Origin: an uncultured Prevotella sp.
GTDB taxonomy: Bacteria > Bacteroidota > Bacteroidia > Bacteroidales > Bacteroidaceae
Length of the DNA: 47,563 nt
Assembly: GCA_900541335.1 (NCBI GenBank)
Contig: UQJC01000012.1
Coordinates: 1-47,563 of the forward strand
Direction: 5' to 3'
A program made the translations under genes and the position numbers. A model generated the notes under the pieces. The model made no database searches. It was not told where the DNA came from and saw only the letters and a program-made list of their open reading frames with translations. Positions within the stretch are counted from its first letter, which is position 1, and the number at the start of each line of letters is the position of its first letter. Below are positions 9,801 through 19,790 of this stretch, piece by piece.

Positions 9801-10010
9801 CTTGAGGGTCTCAATCTTCTCCCGAAGGTCATTGGCTGAATTTTGAATCTTATCCTGCAATTCCTTGGTCTTGGCACGGAGTCCATCATTGTCGAGTGCC
9901 TGAATCGTAGGATAAGCAGCCTTCACCTTCTCCACCCACGGCTGGATGAGCTTCATGTCGCGGGTAGACTTGTTACCGAATAACTTGCTGAGAAATTTAT
10001 TTATATCCAT
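6858..10010 (-). CDS. secA: Protein translocase motor SecA
   Basis: A 1050-residue ATPase that pushes unfolded preproteins through the SecYEG channel. The Walker A motif ATGEGKT is at 191-197 and Walker B DEVD at about 298-301, with the SecA signature VLIDDARTPLIISGP just after it. The second motor domain carries TNMAGRGTDI and the RQLRGRAGRQGDPGSS helicase motif VI. The helical scaffold and helical wing domains follow. The protein has the internal insertions usual in Bacteroidetes and starts MDINKFLSKLFGNKS. The C-terminus ends in RGQIPVQMPEEGQA, with no visible CxCxSGxxxxxCH zinc motif, which is the SecB/lipid-binding tail in many SecAs. It lies 147 bp downstream of the PafA-like gene on the same strand and has its own terminator. 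Confidence 0.98.
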   Translation of the reverse strand: MDINKFLSKLFGNKSTRDMKLIQPWVEKVKAAYPTIQALDNDGLRAKTKELQDKIQNSANDLREKIETLKAKIEETPIEDREVIFNNIDKLETQVLDRMEEALTEALPEAYAIVKDTGRRFAENDFLEVTATDFDRELAATHDFVRIEGDKAIYQNHWIAGGNDMKWDMVHYDVQIFGGVVLTQGKIAEMATGEGKTLVATLPVFLNALTGNGVHVVTVNDYLAKRDSEWMGPLYMFHGLSVDCIDKHQPNSESRRRAYMADITFGTNNEFGFDYLRDNMAMDPKDLVQRRHNYAIVDEVDSVLIDDARTPLIISGPVPKGDDQLFEQYQPLVERLVEVQRKLATQYLAEAKQLIASGDKAKEEEGFLQLFRSHKALPKNNPLIKFLSETGIKAGMLKTEEVYMENNNRRMPEAVEPLYFVVDEKMHSVDLTDKGNKWLADQVNDDKLFILPDITSLLSALEADKSLTDEERVARKDELLQDYAIKSDRVHTILQLLKAYTMFRINEEYVVMDGQVKIVDEQTGRIMEGRRWSDGLHQAVEAKEHVKVEAATQTFATITLQNYFRMYHKLSGMTGTASTEAGEFWNIYKLDVVEIPTNRPIQRVDMNDRVYKTKREKYGAVIDEIEKMRLAGRPVLVGTTSVDVSELLSRMLKLRHIPHQVLNAKLHQKEADIVALAGKSNLGEVVITDEQGNKHKEQRMLGAVTIATNMAGRGTDIKLTDEVKAAGGLAIIGTERHESRRVDRQLRGRAGRQGDPGSSVFFVSLEDNLMRLFASERIARVMDKLGFKDGEMIEAKMINNSIERAQRKVEENNFGIRKRLLEYDDVMNKQRTVIYEKRRHALMGERVGMDIANMLWDRVLNIIDKNDYEGCKEGFIEIFAMEVPFTEEEFDSMKREDLYEKSFQAAVEAFRRKMGRLAEVAMPVIKQVYENQGNMYENILVPITDGKLVYNIRTNLKKAYETEAKEVVNDFEKAILLHNIDDAWKENLRELDDLKHSVQNASYEQKDPLLVFKLESVQLFDKMVNRINNETISTLMRGQIPVQMPEEGQA

Positions 10011-10157
10011 TGTTTGGTTGTTTTTACTTGAAAGAATGCTTGTTAGAAAAGAAGTTGATAAAGTGGAAGAACGGAGGATAAGAAGAACACAGGTATGAAT
10101 CGTTACTTCCTAACCTCAGACCTGCAACCTCTACCCTGGCAAGTGGTAAAGAACCAC

Positions 10158-11771
10158 CTACTCACTGAGAGGTGCCAGACTACAAGCATTGGGTGCACGA
10201 ATTCGGATGGCACGCGAGAGGGTCGGGGCAATGTAATCGACCGATACGGGCTTATGCACTTTCTCTGCCTTAAAGCCCGTTCCCATGAAAATAATGGGGA
10301 ACTGAATGCAAGACTCACGTACGAGTTTGTCCTCGTGCATCGTTTTGTTGACAAAGTGCCAACCCGGACTCACTTCTATCAAGACATCTCCCGAATAACG
10401 CGGATTGTACCCTCCGCGTATGCGGCTGATTCCCGGAGTCCAAGCTCCCTGCATGAGGCGGGTGGAGGTATAGACATCCTTCACCCCCGAGAGTTGAAGC
10501 AGAAAATCTTGTACGCGTTCCAGCATTTCTGCCAGATTGATTTGTTTCTGCTCAATCAGTTTATGATCAAGGTACAACTGTGTACCGTAGATACCTTCAA
10601 CATATTGTCCCTGGCCGTAAACGGCAACCAGGTACATATTCAGAATCGCAGCGGCACGTTCTACGTCAAACGTTCCCGTCGGAATGCGATACTTCTCCAA
10701 GCGGTCGTTGCTTTCGTCGGCATATCCAGTCGAGGTCAGCACGAAGAGTGCATTTCCCTTCCCCACCTTACGCTCGACAGACTTTACCAAGGCTGCCAGT
10801 GCATGGTCTAACCGCACATACGTATCTTGTAGCTCCATGGGAGCCTGCGCAGCCGTCTGGTGGTTCAGATTTCCCGCATAGAAGGTCACTGCCAGATAGT
10901 CAGTCACTTCATCGCCTCCAATCATCGTACCCGAGAGGCACTGATTGACCGCACGCATGACTTCTTCGTTGACCAAACCGCTGGTCTTGAACGAACGAAA
11001 ACGTCCGTCACCCTTAAACTTATGGGCAAAAGGCGATTTCATTCCTCCCGAAAGGAAATAGGAAAAGTTGCCTACCAAGTCATTGGAAGGTTTCCACTCC
11101 AAGCTCTTCAGTCGTTCACCTAAATTGTTTGCATTGAGTACATTGACCCAAGCAGGAAGTGAAGGGGTATAGTACGAAGAGGTGCACCAACGTCCTGTAT
11201 TGTCGTCCATCCACAAAGCGGCGTCGGCAGCATGGCCGGCGGTCAGCACAGCGGCATCACGATAAGGAGCTATGGCATAGACCATTGACTTGCCCTCAGT
11301 TGCTACCTTCAGTTCGTCACCTAAAGTAGATACACCTAAGTAAGTCGGAGCTGAAGTTTCCGTAGTTTCTACGCCCGAGTAAGCCTGATCGTCTACACAA
11401 TAAACCGGGCGCAAGGTTTCACGATTCAACCAATGTAGCCCAACGATACCGTGATTATAAGGAGTCGTTCCGGTTACTAAGGTCGCTGCAGCCGAAGCGC
11501 GGTCGGTATGATGTTGCGGATATTCTGCTTGTGTATAGACACGACCCTCATTCAGGAAGCGCACCAAGCCTTCCGGACCATAAAGGGGCAAGAAGGCATT
11601 CATGTAGTCTGTACGCAACTGGTCGACCAGAATGCTCACAACGACTCGGGGTACTTTCCCTTCGGCGGCGCGCGCATCAGGGGTCGACAGCACCGTCATC
11701 GCCGTAAGCAACGATACGAGTAACGGAAGTCGAGCCACCGCATTACAGGAAGTTGTTCGAGTATGGGACAT
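10158..11771 (-). CDS. PafA-like alkaline phosphatase-superfamily protein, probably catalytically inactive
   Basis: A 537-residue exported protein with a signal peptide at about 1-36 (hydrophobic LLVSLLTAMTVLS, ending ARA). It is clearly homologous to type I phosphodiesterase/PafA phosphatases: SILVDQLRTDYM at the N-terminus, TGTTPYNHGIVG, and LQDTYVRLDHALAAL. Nearly all two-zinc site residues are changed. The nucleophile segment before TGTTP reads DRASAAATLV instead of a TGxGH-type motif. The DxxxH pair is reduced to H (GNLNH). The TADHG motif is TSTGY. The final histidine before the P-I-F strand is missing (SCIQFPIIF). Only the first aspartate (VDQ) and one histidine appear kept. It sits 65 bp after the DUF4105 gene and before secA, suggesting co-expression. 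Function unknown; I infer a pseudo-phosphatase or an altered-specificity enzyme. Confidence 0.85.
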   Translation of the reverse strand: MSHTRTTSCNAVARLPLLVSLLTAMTVLSTPDARAAEGKVPRVVVSILVDQLRTDYMNAFLPLYGPEGLVRFLNEGRVYTQAEYPQHHTDRASAAATLVTGTTPYNHGIVGLHWLNRETLRPVYCVDDQAYSGVETTETSAPTYLGVSTLGDELKVATEGKSMVYAIAPYRDAAVLTAGHAADAALWMDDNTGRWCTSSYYTPSLPAWVNVLNANNLGERLKSLEWKPSNDLVGNFSYFLSGGMKSPFAHKFKGDGRFRSFKTSGLVNEEVMRAVNQCLSGTMIGGDEVTDYLAVTFYAGNLNHQTAAQAPMELQDTYVRLDHALAALVKSVERKVGKGNALFVLTSTGYADESNDRLEKYRIPTGTFDVERAAAILNMYLVAVYGQGQYVEGIYGTQLYLDHKLIEQKQINLAEMLERVQDFLLQLSGVKDVYTSTRLMQGAWTPGISRIRGGYNPRYSGDVLIEVSPGWHFVNKTMHEDKLVRESCIQFPIIFMGTGFKAEKVHKPVSVDYIAPTLSRAIRIRAPNACSLAPLSE

Positions 11772-11836
11772 GTTATTTCTTATAAGGAGAATAAAAAGCA
11801 GAAAGGGGAAACGAATCTTCCCATTTCAGCAAGGAA

Positions 11837-13036
11837 TCAGCACTTAACTCGCAACACGGCTCGTACGGCCAAGAGTGCGATAATCAGATAAACCTCAAAA
11901 GGAAAGACTTGCCAACCCAACAGTCCGACCAAGAGGGTCAGTGCCAGCATACCCAGTTGGACATACATTCCCTTAGTAGGCTGGCGAAGCGATGCCTGCT
12001 TCATAAACCAAGGGAAGTACAACAAGGGAAGAGGGTTGAACAAGAGGAGAAGCCAGTTACTACCCACCGCAGGGTGAGCGGAGAAGAAGAAGAGGAAGGC
12101 AATCAAGCAGCCCACCAATCCTTGTACCAAAAGCAACAGAGCATCCCACTGCCAATAACTTTTCTTACGTTTCCATTCGTAAAGGCTGAGTGCGATACCA
12201 AGAACCAAAAGGGTTGTGAAAACAATAAGCGGCGTAAAGTAGGAGTTTGCCTTTGCGGGATGTTGAGCGGGCAACAAGGTGACTACTGGAGCCGCCAACT
12301 GGCGGGAAGTTCCATCAGCACTCACAATCTTCGCATCCGCTACAAAACGCTGAGCATAAAGGGGTGCAAACATTTGCTTGGCCAGGGAAGCAGGCTGATC
12401 GGCCTCACTCCCTAAGAGCAAATCTTGCCCAAAACAATTCCAAGGGCTGGAGGCGGAATATTCGCGAACGATGTCACGCAGGGTTTGGGTCGAATCGCAA
12501 TTGCCCCACTCCACCTTGCCCTTGACGGCATTTTCAATTTGATTGATGGCACGCGTCGTACAATTGTCATAAAAGAAATTGTAGCGATAAGTGGCGTGTT
12601 CGGGTAAGAGATTCGTACTGAGTGCATCCACGAGTTTCTTTTCTTCCTCGGGCGTCAAGTTCAGTCGTTGCTCTTCGATGGCGCGTCCACTGCGTACGTA
12701 TTCTTCATAAAAGTATGCATAGGGTAGCACGCCCAACTGGTAGTCCGTCTGTCCTAACATGAAACGCCACACGAAATGGGGCTGAGCGAAGGAGAAGGTT
12801 CCGTAATTGAACACCCAGTCACTCGTACGATAAGCTCCCACTTCTCGCACACGCAAAGCGGTGTGTCCATAAAGTTCGTAAACCAACGTACCTGGAGAGC
12901 AGGTAATCAGACTGACTACGACAGAATCGGGCACTTCTTGATGCGAATGCACTGCAGAGGTATCGGTTTTCGCTTGAGCTAAAAGGAAGCTCGGAAAACA
13001 CGCAATGAGCAGGAGGATGAATAGGAAACGTCTCAT
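11837..13036 (-). CDS. DUF4105 (Lnb N-terminal periplasmic domain) membrane protein
   Basis: A 399-residue protein. It has a signal peptide (MRRFLFILLLIACFPSFLLAQ). A periplasmic DUF4105 domain at about 38-245 carries the family pattern of a cysteine in VVSLITCSPG, a histidine in YELYGHTALRV, and YDNCTTRAINQ. These residues are consistent with an NlpC/P60-like cysteine hydrolase fold, though I cannot confirm activity. The C-terminal third (about 265-395) holds about four to five hydrophobic helices separated by short charged loops. It is first of a same-strand trio with the PafA-like gene (65-bp gap) and secA. A TACCTTTG -7 box lies 44 nt upstream. Substrate unknown. Confidence 0.88.
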   Translation of the reverse strand: MRRFLFILLLIACFPSFLLAQAKTDTSAVHSHQEVPDSVVVSLITCSPGTLVYELYGHTALRVREVGAYRTSDWVFNYGTFSFAQPHFVWRFMLGQTDYQLGVLPYAYFYEEYVRSGRAIEEQRLNLTPEEEKKLVDALSTNLLPEHATYRYNFFYDNCTTRAINQIENAVKGKVEWGNCDSTQTLRDIVREYSASSPWNCFGQDLLLGSEADQPASLAKQMFAPLYAQRFVADAKIVSADGTSRQLAAPVVTLLPAQHPAKANSYFTPLIVFTTLLVLGIALSLYEWKRKKSYWQWDALLLLVQGLVGCLIAFLFFFSAHPAVGSNWLLLLFNPLPLLYFPWFMKQASLRQPTKGMYVQLGMLALTLLVGLLGWQVFPFEVYLIIALLAVRAVLRVKC

Positions 13037-13079
13037 TCAATGGATGGTAATAGCATGGGGCTGACCCAAAAAACGGTTG

Positions 13080-13087
13080 CAAAGGTA
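13080..13087 (-). promoter_or_regulatory. -7 element (TACCTTTG) of the DUF4105 gene
   Basis: The minus strand reads TACCTTTG, an exact match to the Bacteroidetes -7 consensus, 44 nt before the start codon and likely the promoter of the DUF4105/PafA-like pair. Confidence 0.6.
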
Positions 13088-13219
13088 CAATAAAATTTCA
13101 GACGCTTCCTAAAGGGAGGAAGAGAGTGCTCCTTTTTCAGATTTGACACCTCACTGTTGCCTCAGCAAAACTTCGGAACTTATTTGCACAACAAAGGAAC
13201 AAAACTATCGGTCGCATGT

Positions 13220-13399
13220 GTTGTACGGTCGCGGCATGCCGCGACCCAAAGCAGAAGTAATTTCTCCTTCACCGAAAAAGATAGGCTTACTAATGGGTCG
13301 CGGCATGCCGCGACCGTACAACCTCTGCGCTACCCAAGCAGCAGCAACTTTATTCACTAAACAAATAGCTTTTTACTAATGACTCGCGGCATGACGCAA
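13220..13399. repeat. Palindromic repeat pair (REP/BIME-like), cluster 1
   Basis: Two perfect 20-nt palindromes GGTCGCGGCATGCCGCGACC lie at 13227-13246 and 13296-13315. The flanks are mirrored: GTTGTAC before the first and GTACAAC after the second. The whole 13220-13321 block is therefore also a large inverted repeat. A decayed third copy (CTCGCGGCATGACGC) is at 13383-13397. A second cluster with the same extended sequence is at 47104-47337. Confidence 0.92.
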
Positions 13400-13453
13400 T
13401 TACAGGAGAGTGACATAATGACGTGATGCGGCTCTGAAGCTCCTTATTATTTA

Positions 13454-13466
13454 TGCCAGACTGGCA
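13454..13466. promoter_or_regulatory. Dyad TGCCAGACTGGCA upstream of clpB
   Basis: A perfect 6-bp dyad (TGCCAG/CTGGCA) around one central base, 145 nt before the clpB ATG, in otherwise AT-rich DNA. It has the form of an operator, possibly for stress control of clpB. No other copy was noticed in the window, and the regulator is unknown. Confidence 0.35.
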
Positions 13467-13610
13467 CGAATCATTAAAGTATCTTGTAAAGTGCGGTCTG
13501 GTCACTTCTTTGCTAAAGAAGAGGGCGAAAGCACAAAGGACCTATCCGAAAGGAGAAAGGAACTACGTGCTATCCAAACAACGAATCATACATTTAAATA
13601 CTATCTCTAT

Positions 13611-16211
<2,601 letters not shown>

Positions 16212-16302
16212 CTGCTTAACAGCGAACGGTGAACAGACTGGCGCCGTTCCGTGAACATCGGGACAGCGTGAACATCGGGACTGGCACCGTCCCGTAAACA
16301 TA

Positions 16303-16358
16303 GGGACAGGCACCGTTTCCCCCATACGGACGTTGGAAGGGGGAACGGTGCCTGTCCC
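16303..16358. repeat. REP-like hairpin 1 (GGGACAGGCACC type)
   Basis: A 20-bp stem: GGGACAGGCACCG at the left and CGGTGCCTGTCCC at the right, each extended by a C- or G-run, around a loop with CATACGGACGT. It is followed by AGTGTTTAC and preceded by related half-copies from 16252 (GAACATCGGGAC). GGTGCCTGTCCC-type repeats occur scattered in many bacterial genomes as REP elements. Confidence 0.85.
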
Positions 16359-16368
16359 AGTGTTTACG

Positions 16369-16543
16369 ATTTGTCCTTCTACATAGAGAATGACAAATCG
16401 TAAGCCGCAAATTTGTCTTTCTACATAGAGAATGACAAATCGCAAGCCACAAATTTGTCCTTCTACACAGAGAATGACAAATTGAAGGCCACAAATTTGT
16501 CCTTCTACACAGAGAATGACAAAAAGCAAGCCGCAAATTTGTC
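16369..16543. repeat. 42-bp tandem array, four copies, each with an internal hairpin
   Basis: Units start at 16369, 16411, 16453 and 16495, plus a 7-base remnant. Each carries ATTTGTC near its start and GACAAA about 16 nt later, so most units can fold into a 6-7 bp hairpin. The unit is unrelated in sequence to the 43-bp array at position 1. The array is bracketed by REP-like hairpins 1 and 2. Confidence 0.93.
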
Positions 16544-16552
16544 GTGAACATC

Positions 16553-16609
16553 GGGACAGGCACCGTTCCCCCCCATACGGACGTAGGAAGGGGGAACGGT
16601 GCCTGTCCC
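16553..16609. repeat. REP-like hairpin 2
   Basis: Near-identical copy of hairpin 1 (16303-16358) in the same orientation, on the other side of the 42-bp array. An extra half unit (CGGTGCCTGTCCCAGTGTTC) follows at 16621-16640. Confidence 0.85.
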
Positions 16610-16694
16610 AGTGTTCACGACGGTGCCTGTCCCAGTGTTCACGCGTCGCGCCCTCATGAGGAAGCCTCACGGGTACTGCGACACACATCAAAAG

Positions 16695-16736
16695 GGAGAC
16701 CATCCTTCAGCACAATGAAGCTGAAAGATGGTCTCC
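16695..16736 (+). terminator. Probable clpB terminator, displaced by repeats
   Basis: A 17-bp stem (16695-16711 with 16720-16736, one G-T pair) is followed by TTGTTTTG. It is the first terminator-like structure after clpB but lies about 480 nt beyond the stop codon, because the REP/42-bp island fills the space. Confidence 0.7.
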
Positions 16737-16774
16737 TTGTTTTGTGAACATAGGGACAGGCACTGGTGAACATC

Positions 16775-16905
16775 GGGACAGGCACCGTTCCCCCCCCTTT
16801 TACGGACGTGGGGAGGGGGAACGGAGCCAGTCCCAGTTCACCCGCACCAGTCCCAGTTCACCCGCCGCTTGTCCCAGTTCACCCGCCGCTTGTCTCGGTT
16901 CACCT
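16775..16905. repeat. REP-like hairpin 3 and short CCCAGTTCACC repeats
   Basis: Positions 16775-16834 hold a diverged third hairpin (right arm AACGGAGCCAGTCCC). After it come about four 20-21 bp repeats of the form (C)AGTCCCAGTTCACCCGC, running into the 3' end of the restriction gene. Part of this sequence (16815-16842) recurs exactly at 19740-19767. Confidence 0.8.
16815..16842 (+). repeat. 28-bp direct repeat, left copy, flanking the restriction gene
   Basis: Identical base for base and in the same orientation to 19740-19767. The pair encloses the whole restriction-modification gene. Confidence 0.85.
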
Positions 16906-16907
16906 GT

Positions 16908-19694
16908 TTACTGCGTCAGCTTGCAGTAGCGTTCGAAGAGGCGGGCTACGCAGTCGGTCTCGGTGAAGTCGGGACCGGGAGCGGGGAAACCGTAGGCACG
17001 GCAAACGGCGCGGTCGTTGTCGCGGTGGGCGCGACGCAACTCTGCCGGCATGGTGAGCGGGTCGTAGAGGTCGGCCAGCGATGAGTCGGGATAGCGGGCA
17101 CGGGCATCGAGAATGGCCTGCGCCGTACGCTCGATGGCGACACGCAGCGCAGCGTCTGTTCCCTCGGTAGAGAGTTCGGGCCAGGGATAGTTATTGTAGA
17201 CGATGTCCTTACTGTAACGGTAGTCGCTCTTTAATCTGCCACAGACGGCACGCATCCAGGCCATGTGAGGCCACGAGGTGAGAATGCCGAAATGGTAAAG
17301 GGTGGAATTGGGGATGAGAAAAACCAGATCGCTGCAAATCACATCGGGAGACATAAATCCCATCGGAACGTATTCACGACGTTCGGAGGATACTTTGGGG
17401 ACAAGGATATAGGTGGAGGTAGGCATATTCTCCGTTTGAAATCGCGTGGGCGTATCAGCTAATTTCAGCGTTGAAGCTCTTTTGCTTTTCAGTCTAAACT
17501 CACGTACTGCCTCTACACGTTTTAAACTTAGCGGAAGCTTGCGCAATTCTCTTGGTGAACAGTCTCCCAACCACAGACAATAACGCGACTTACGGTTAAT
17601 AAACTCGTGTGCACCATACCAAGACTTGAAATAAGTTGCCGAAGCAGGCTCCTGCTGAATAAAGGCATCGCGTTCTTCCTCCGTAAACAAGTAGTTTCCA
17701 TCATCAATTGGTTGATTTCCCATACCTATCGTAGGTACTTCGCAAAGTGTTTTTTTTCGGCTTTCGATAAACACATTCTCAGCCTCCACCAAGTAGCCGT
17801 TGATTTGGCTAACCTCGCGACAATCTTCTCCATCAAAGAGGTACTTCGGTGCGATACGTTCGGTCTGGTCTGCAAAGCCGACAATAATACAGTGTACGTG
17901 GGCTTTCAGCGTGGCTTCGCTGTCCCAACGGAAGGTGCGGTGGGCGAAGAAAATGCCCATACCCTCTTCCATCAGCGGCTTCCACAAGTTTGCCACCGAT
18001 TCACCTTGACAGATAGAGTTGGTCGAAACGAGAGCCGTACGGACATTCGTGCCCGTCATCAAGTCGGCAGCCTTCTTGTACCAACCCGATACATAGTCGA
18101 GGTTGCCCACGTTCTTCCATTTCTCACCGAAGACCGTAAGGAGGTCGTTCTTTTGCTCCACATTCATGAGTCGTGCCCCCACAAACGGCGGGTTTCCGAT
18201 AATATAGTTCAGTTCCTCCCTGGGCACGACCTCGGTCCAGTCCATCTGCAGGGCGTTGCCCTCGACGATGTGGCTGTAGTTCTTGAGGGGCAGGAAGTTG
18301 AGGTCGGTCTCGACGATGCGCTCCGTTTCCTGCAACATCTGCGCTTCGGCTATCCAGAGGGCGGTGGTGGCCACGGTGACGGCGAAGTCGTTGAGTTCGA
18401 TGCCATAGAACTGGCGGATGCTCACCTTCACGGGGTTGAACATACCGCCCATCATGCGTTCGCCCGCATAGAGCTGCATGAGGATGCGGTTCTCGAGGCG
18501 GCGAAGCGAAAGGTAGGTTTCGGTCAGGAAGTTGCCGCTGCCACAAGCTGGGTCGAGGAAGGTGAGCGAGGCGAGGCGGTCTTGCAACTCCTGCAGCCGC
18601 TGGCGGCGCGTACGGTCGACCTTCACCTGAAGGGCTTCGGCAAATTCCGCTTCGAGTTCGTCGAGAAAGAGCGGATTGATGACCTTGTGAATGTTCTCAA
18701 TCGAGGTGTAATGCATGCCTCCGGCACGGCGCGTCACGGGGTTGAGCGTACTCTCAAATACCGCGCCAAAGATGGTCGGCGAGATGTAGCTCCAGTCAAA
18801 TCCCCAGCCGGCACGGTTGACGAGCATCTGCTTGATTTCCTCGGTAAAGAGCGGCACTTCGACCTCGGTGCGGGCAAAAAGTCCGCCGTTGACATAAGGG
18901 AAGGCGGCGAGGGCGGGCGCAAGGTAGGGGTCGCGCTGGTCGATGGGCGTGTGGAGCACCTCAAAGAGTTCGATGAGGGCAGCGCGCACGCGCTCGGCGG
19001 GGAAGGTGTTGAGGTAGTCGGAGAACATGTCGCGACGGCCAAACACGCCCGCATCTTCGGCATAGAGGCAGAAGACGAGGCGAACGCAGAGCACATTGAG
19101 GCTGCGCAGGGTGGCGGGCGAAGTGGGGTCGACGTATTGCGCGAGGATGGCATCGTAGAGGCGGCCTACGAGTTCGCCGGCCTGAATGGACACCTTCATT
19201 TCGCGGGCCAGGTGGGCGTTGCTGTTATCGACGAGGAACTGCAGGCGGTAATAGTCCTGTTCGAGGTCGGCGAGGAGAATCACCTCGGGCTTTCCCTCGG
19301 GGTGTTCCATATCGTAGACGTGGAACTCGCGGAAGTTGCACACCACCACCCAGCGCGGACGGTCGGAGTAAGGCAGCTCGGCGGCGTAACGCTTGGCCTG
19401 GGCAAAGGGTGTGAGCATCGTGCCGTCGCTCTGACGGATGGGTCGCGTGAGGTCTATGTCCTGCCCTTTCTGCTCAATGAGTACGCGGGTGTCGGGGATA
19501 TAGCCGTCGATAAAGCTGGTATGCGCCAGCTTGATGCGGTTTTCGAACTCGATGTATTGCGGGGCTGCGCTCACGCCGAGCACATTGCCCAGAAGGTCGA
19601 GCCAGAAGGCCTGACTCTGACCTTTCTCGTAGCCCTTGCCTGCCCAGCGTTCGGCAAAGGAAGCAGCGGCGGCACGTTGTTGTTTTTCGGTCAT
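16908..19694 (-). CDS. MmeI-like (type IIL) restriction-modification enzyme
   Basis: A 928-residue single-chain enzyme expected to methylate adenine in its target on one strand and cut unmethylated DNA at a distance. An N-terminal PD-ExK-like nuclease motif (D63, then E74-Q-K76 in VLIEQKG) is followed by a helical spacer. The gamma-class adenine methyltransferase has SAM motif I DPACGSGNF (381-389) and catalytic NPPF (501-504). A C-terminal target-recognition region spans about 620-860. Length and order match MmeI-family proteins. I start at MTEKQQ (19694): 27 further in-frame residues upstream are encoded by REP sequence. GC drops from about 60-70% to about 40% over the recognition region. 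The gene lies between 28-bp direct repeats. No separate nuclease or specificity gene is present. The target site cannot be predicted by eye. Confidence 0.9.
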   Translation of the reverse strand: MTEKQQRAAAASFAERWAGKGYEKGQSQAFWLDLLGNVLGVSAAPQYIEFENRIKLAHTSFIDGYIPDTRVLIEQKGQDIDLTRPIRQSDGTMLTPFAQAKRYAAELPYSDRPRWVVVCNFREFHVYDMEHPEGKPEVILLADLEQDYYRLQFLVDNSNAHLAREMKVSIQAGELVGRLYDAILAQYVDPTSPATLRSLNVLCVRLVFCLYAEDAGVFGRRDMFSDYLNTFPAERVRAALIELFEVLHTPIDQRDPYLAPALAAFPYVNGGLFARTEVEVPLFTEEIKQMLVNRAGWGFDWSYISPTIFGAVFESTLNPVTRRAGGMHYTSIENIHKVINPLFLDELEAEFAEALQVKVDRTRRQRLQELQDRLASLTFLDPACGSGNFLTETYLSLRRLENRILMQLYAGERMMGGMFNPVKVSIRQFYGIELNDFAVTVATTALWIAEAQMLQETERIVETDLNFLPLKNYSHIVEGNALQMDWTEVVPREELNYIIGNPPFVGARLMNVEQKNDLLTVFGEKWKNVGNLDYVSGWYKKAADLMTGTNVRTALVSTNSICQGESVANLWKPLMEEGMGIFFAHRTFRWDSEATLKAHVHCIIVGFADQTERIAPKYLFDGEDCREVSQINGYLVEAENVFIESRKKTLCEVPTIGMGNQPIDDGNYLFTEEERDAFIQQEPASATYFKSWYGAHEFINRKSRYCLWLGDCSPRELRKLPLSLKRVEAVREFRLKSKRASTLKLADTPTRFQTENMPTSTYILVPKVSSERREYVPMGFMSPDVICSDLVFLIPNSTLYHFGILTSWPHMAWMRAVCGRLKSDYRYSKDIVYNNYPWPELSTEGTDAALRVAIERTAQAILDARARYPDSSLADLYDPLTMPAELRRAHRDNDRAVCRAYGFPAPGPDFTETDCVARLFERYCKLTQ

Positions 19695-19739
19695 GGGGAT
19701 GGATGGGGAAAATAAGGGGGGACTCTGGTGGAAGGGGGG

Positions 19740-19767
19740 GGGGGAACGGAGCCAGTCCCAGTTCACC
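19740..19767 (+). repeat. 28-bp direct repeat, right copy, flanking the restriction gene
   Basis: Perfect copy of 16815-16842, preceded by a run of 11 Gs (19734-19744). It begins 45 nt upstream of the restriction gene start. Confidence 0.85.
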
Positions 19768-19790
19768 TGGGGCAAATAAGGCTTGCTTCC

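Noticed and set aside
7491..9839. 782-codon open frame on the plus strand
   Set aside because: It lies entirely antisense to secA, has no recognisable domain and a composition typical of a shadow of a GC-biased gene.
13462..13476. Sigma-54-like -24 element (CTGGCACGA) upstream of clpB
   Set aside because: The -12 GC doublet is missing at the right spacing (TA is found instead), so a sigma-54 promoter is not supported.
17607..19715. 702-codon plus-strand open frame
   Set aside because: Antisense shadow of the restriction-modification gene, with no family motif.
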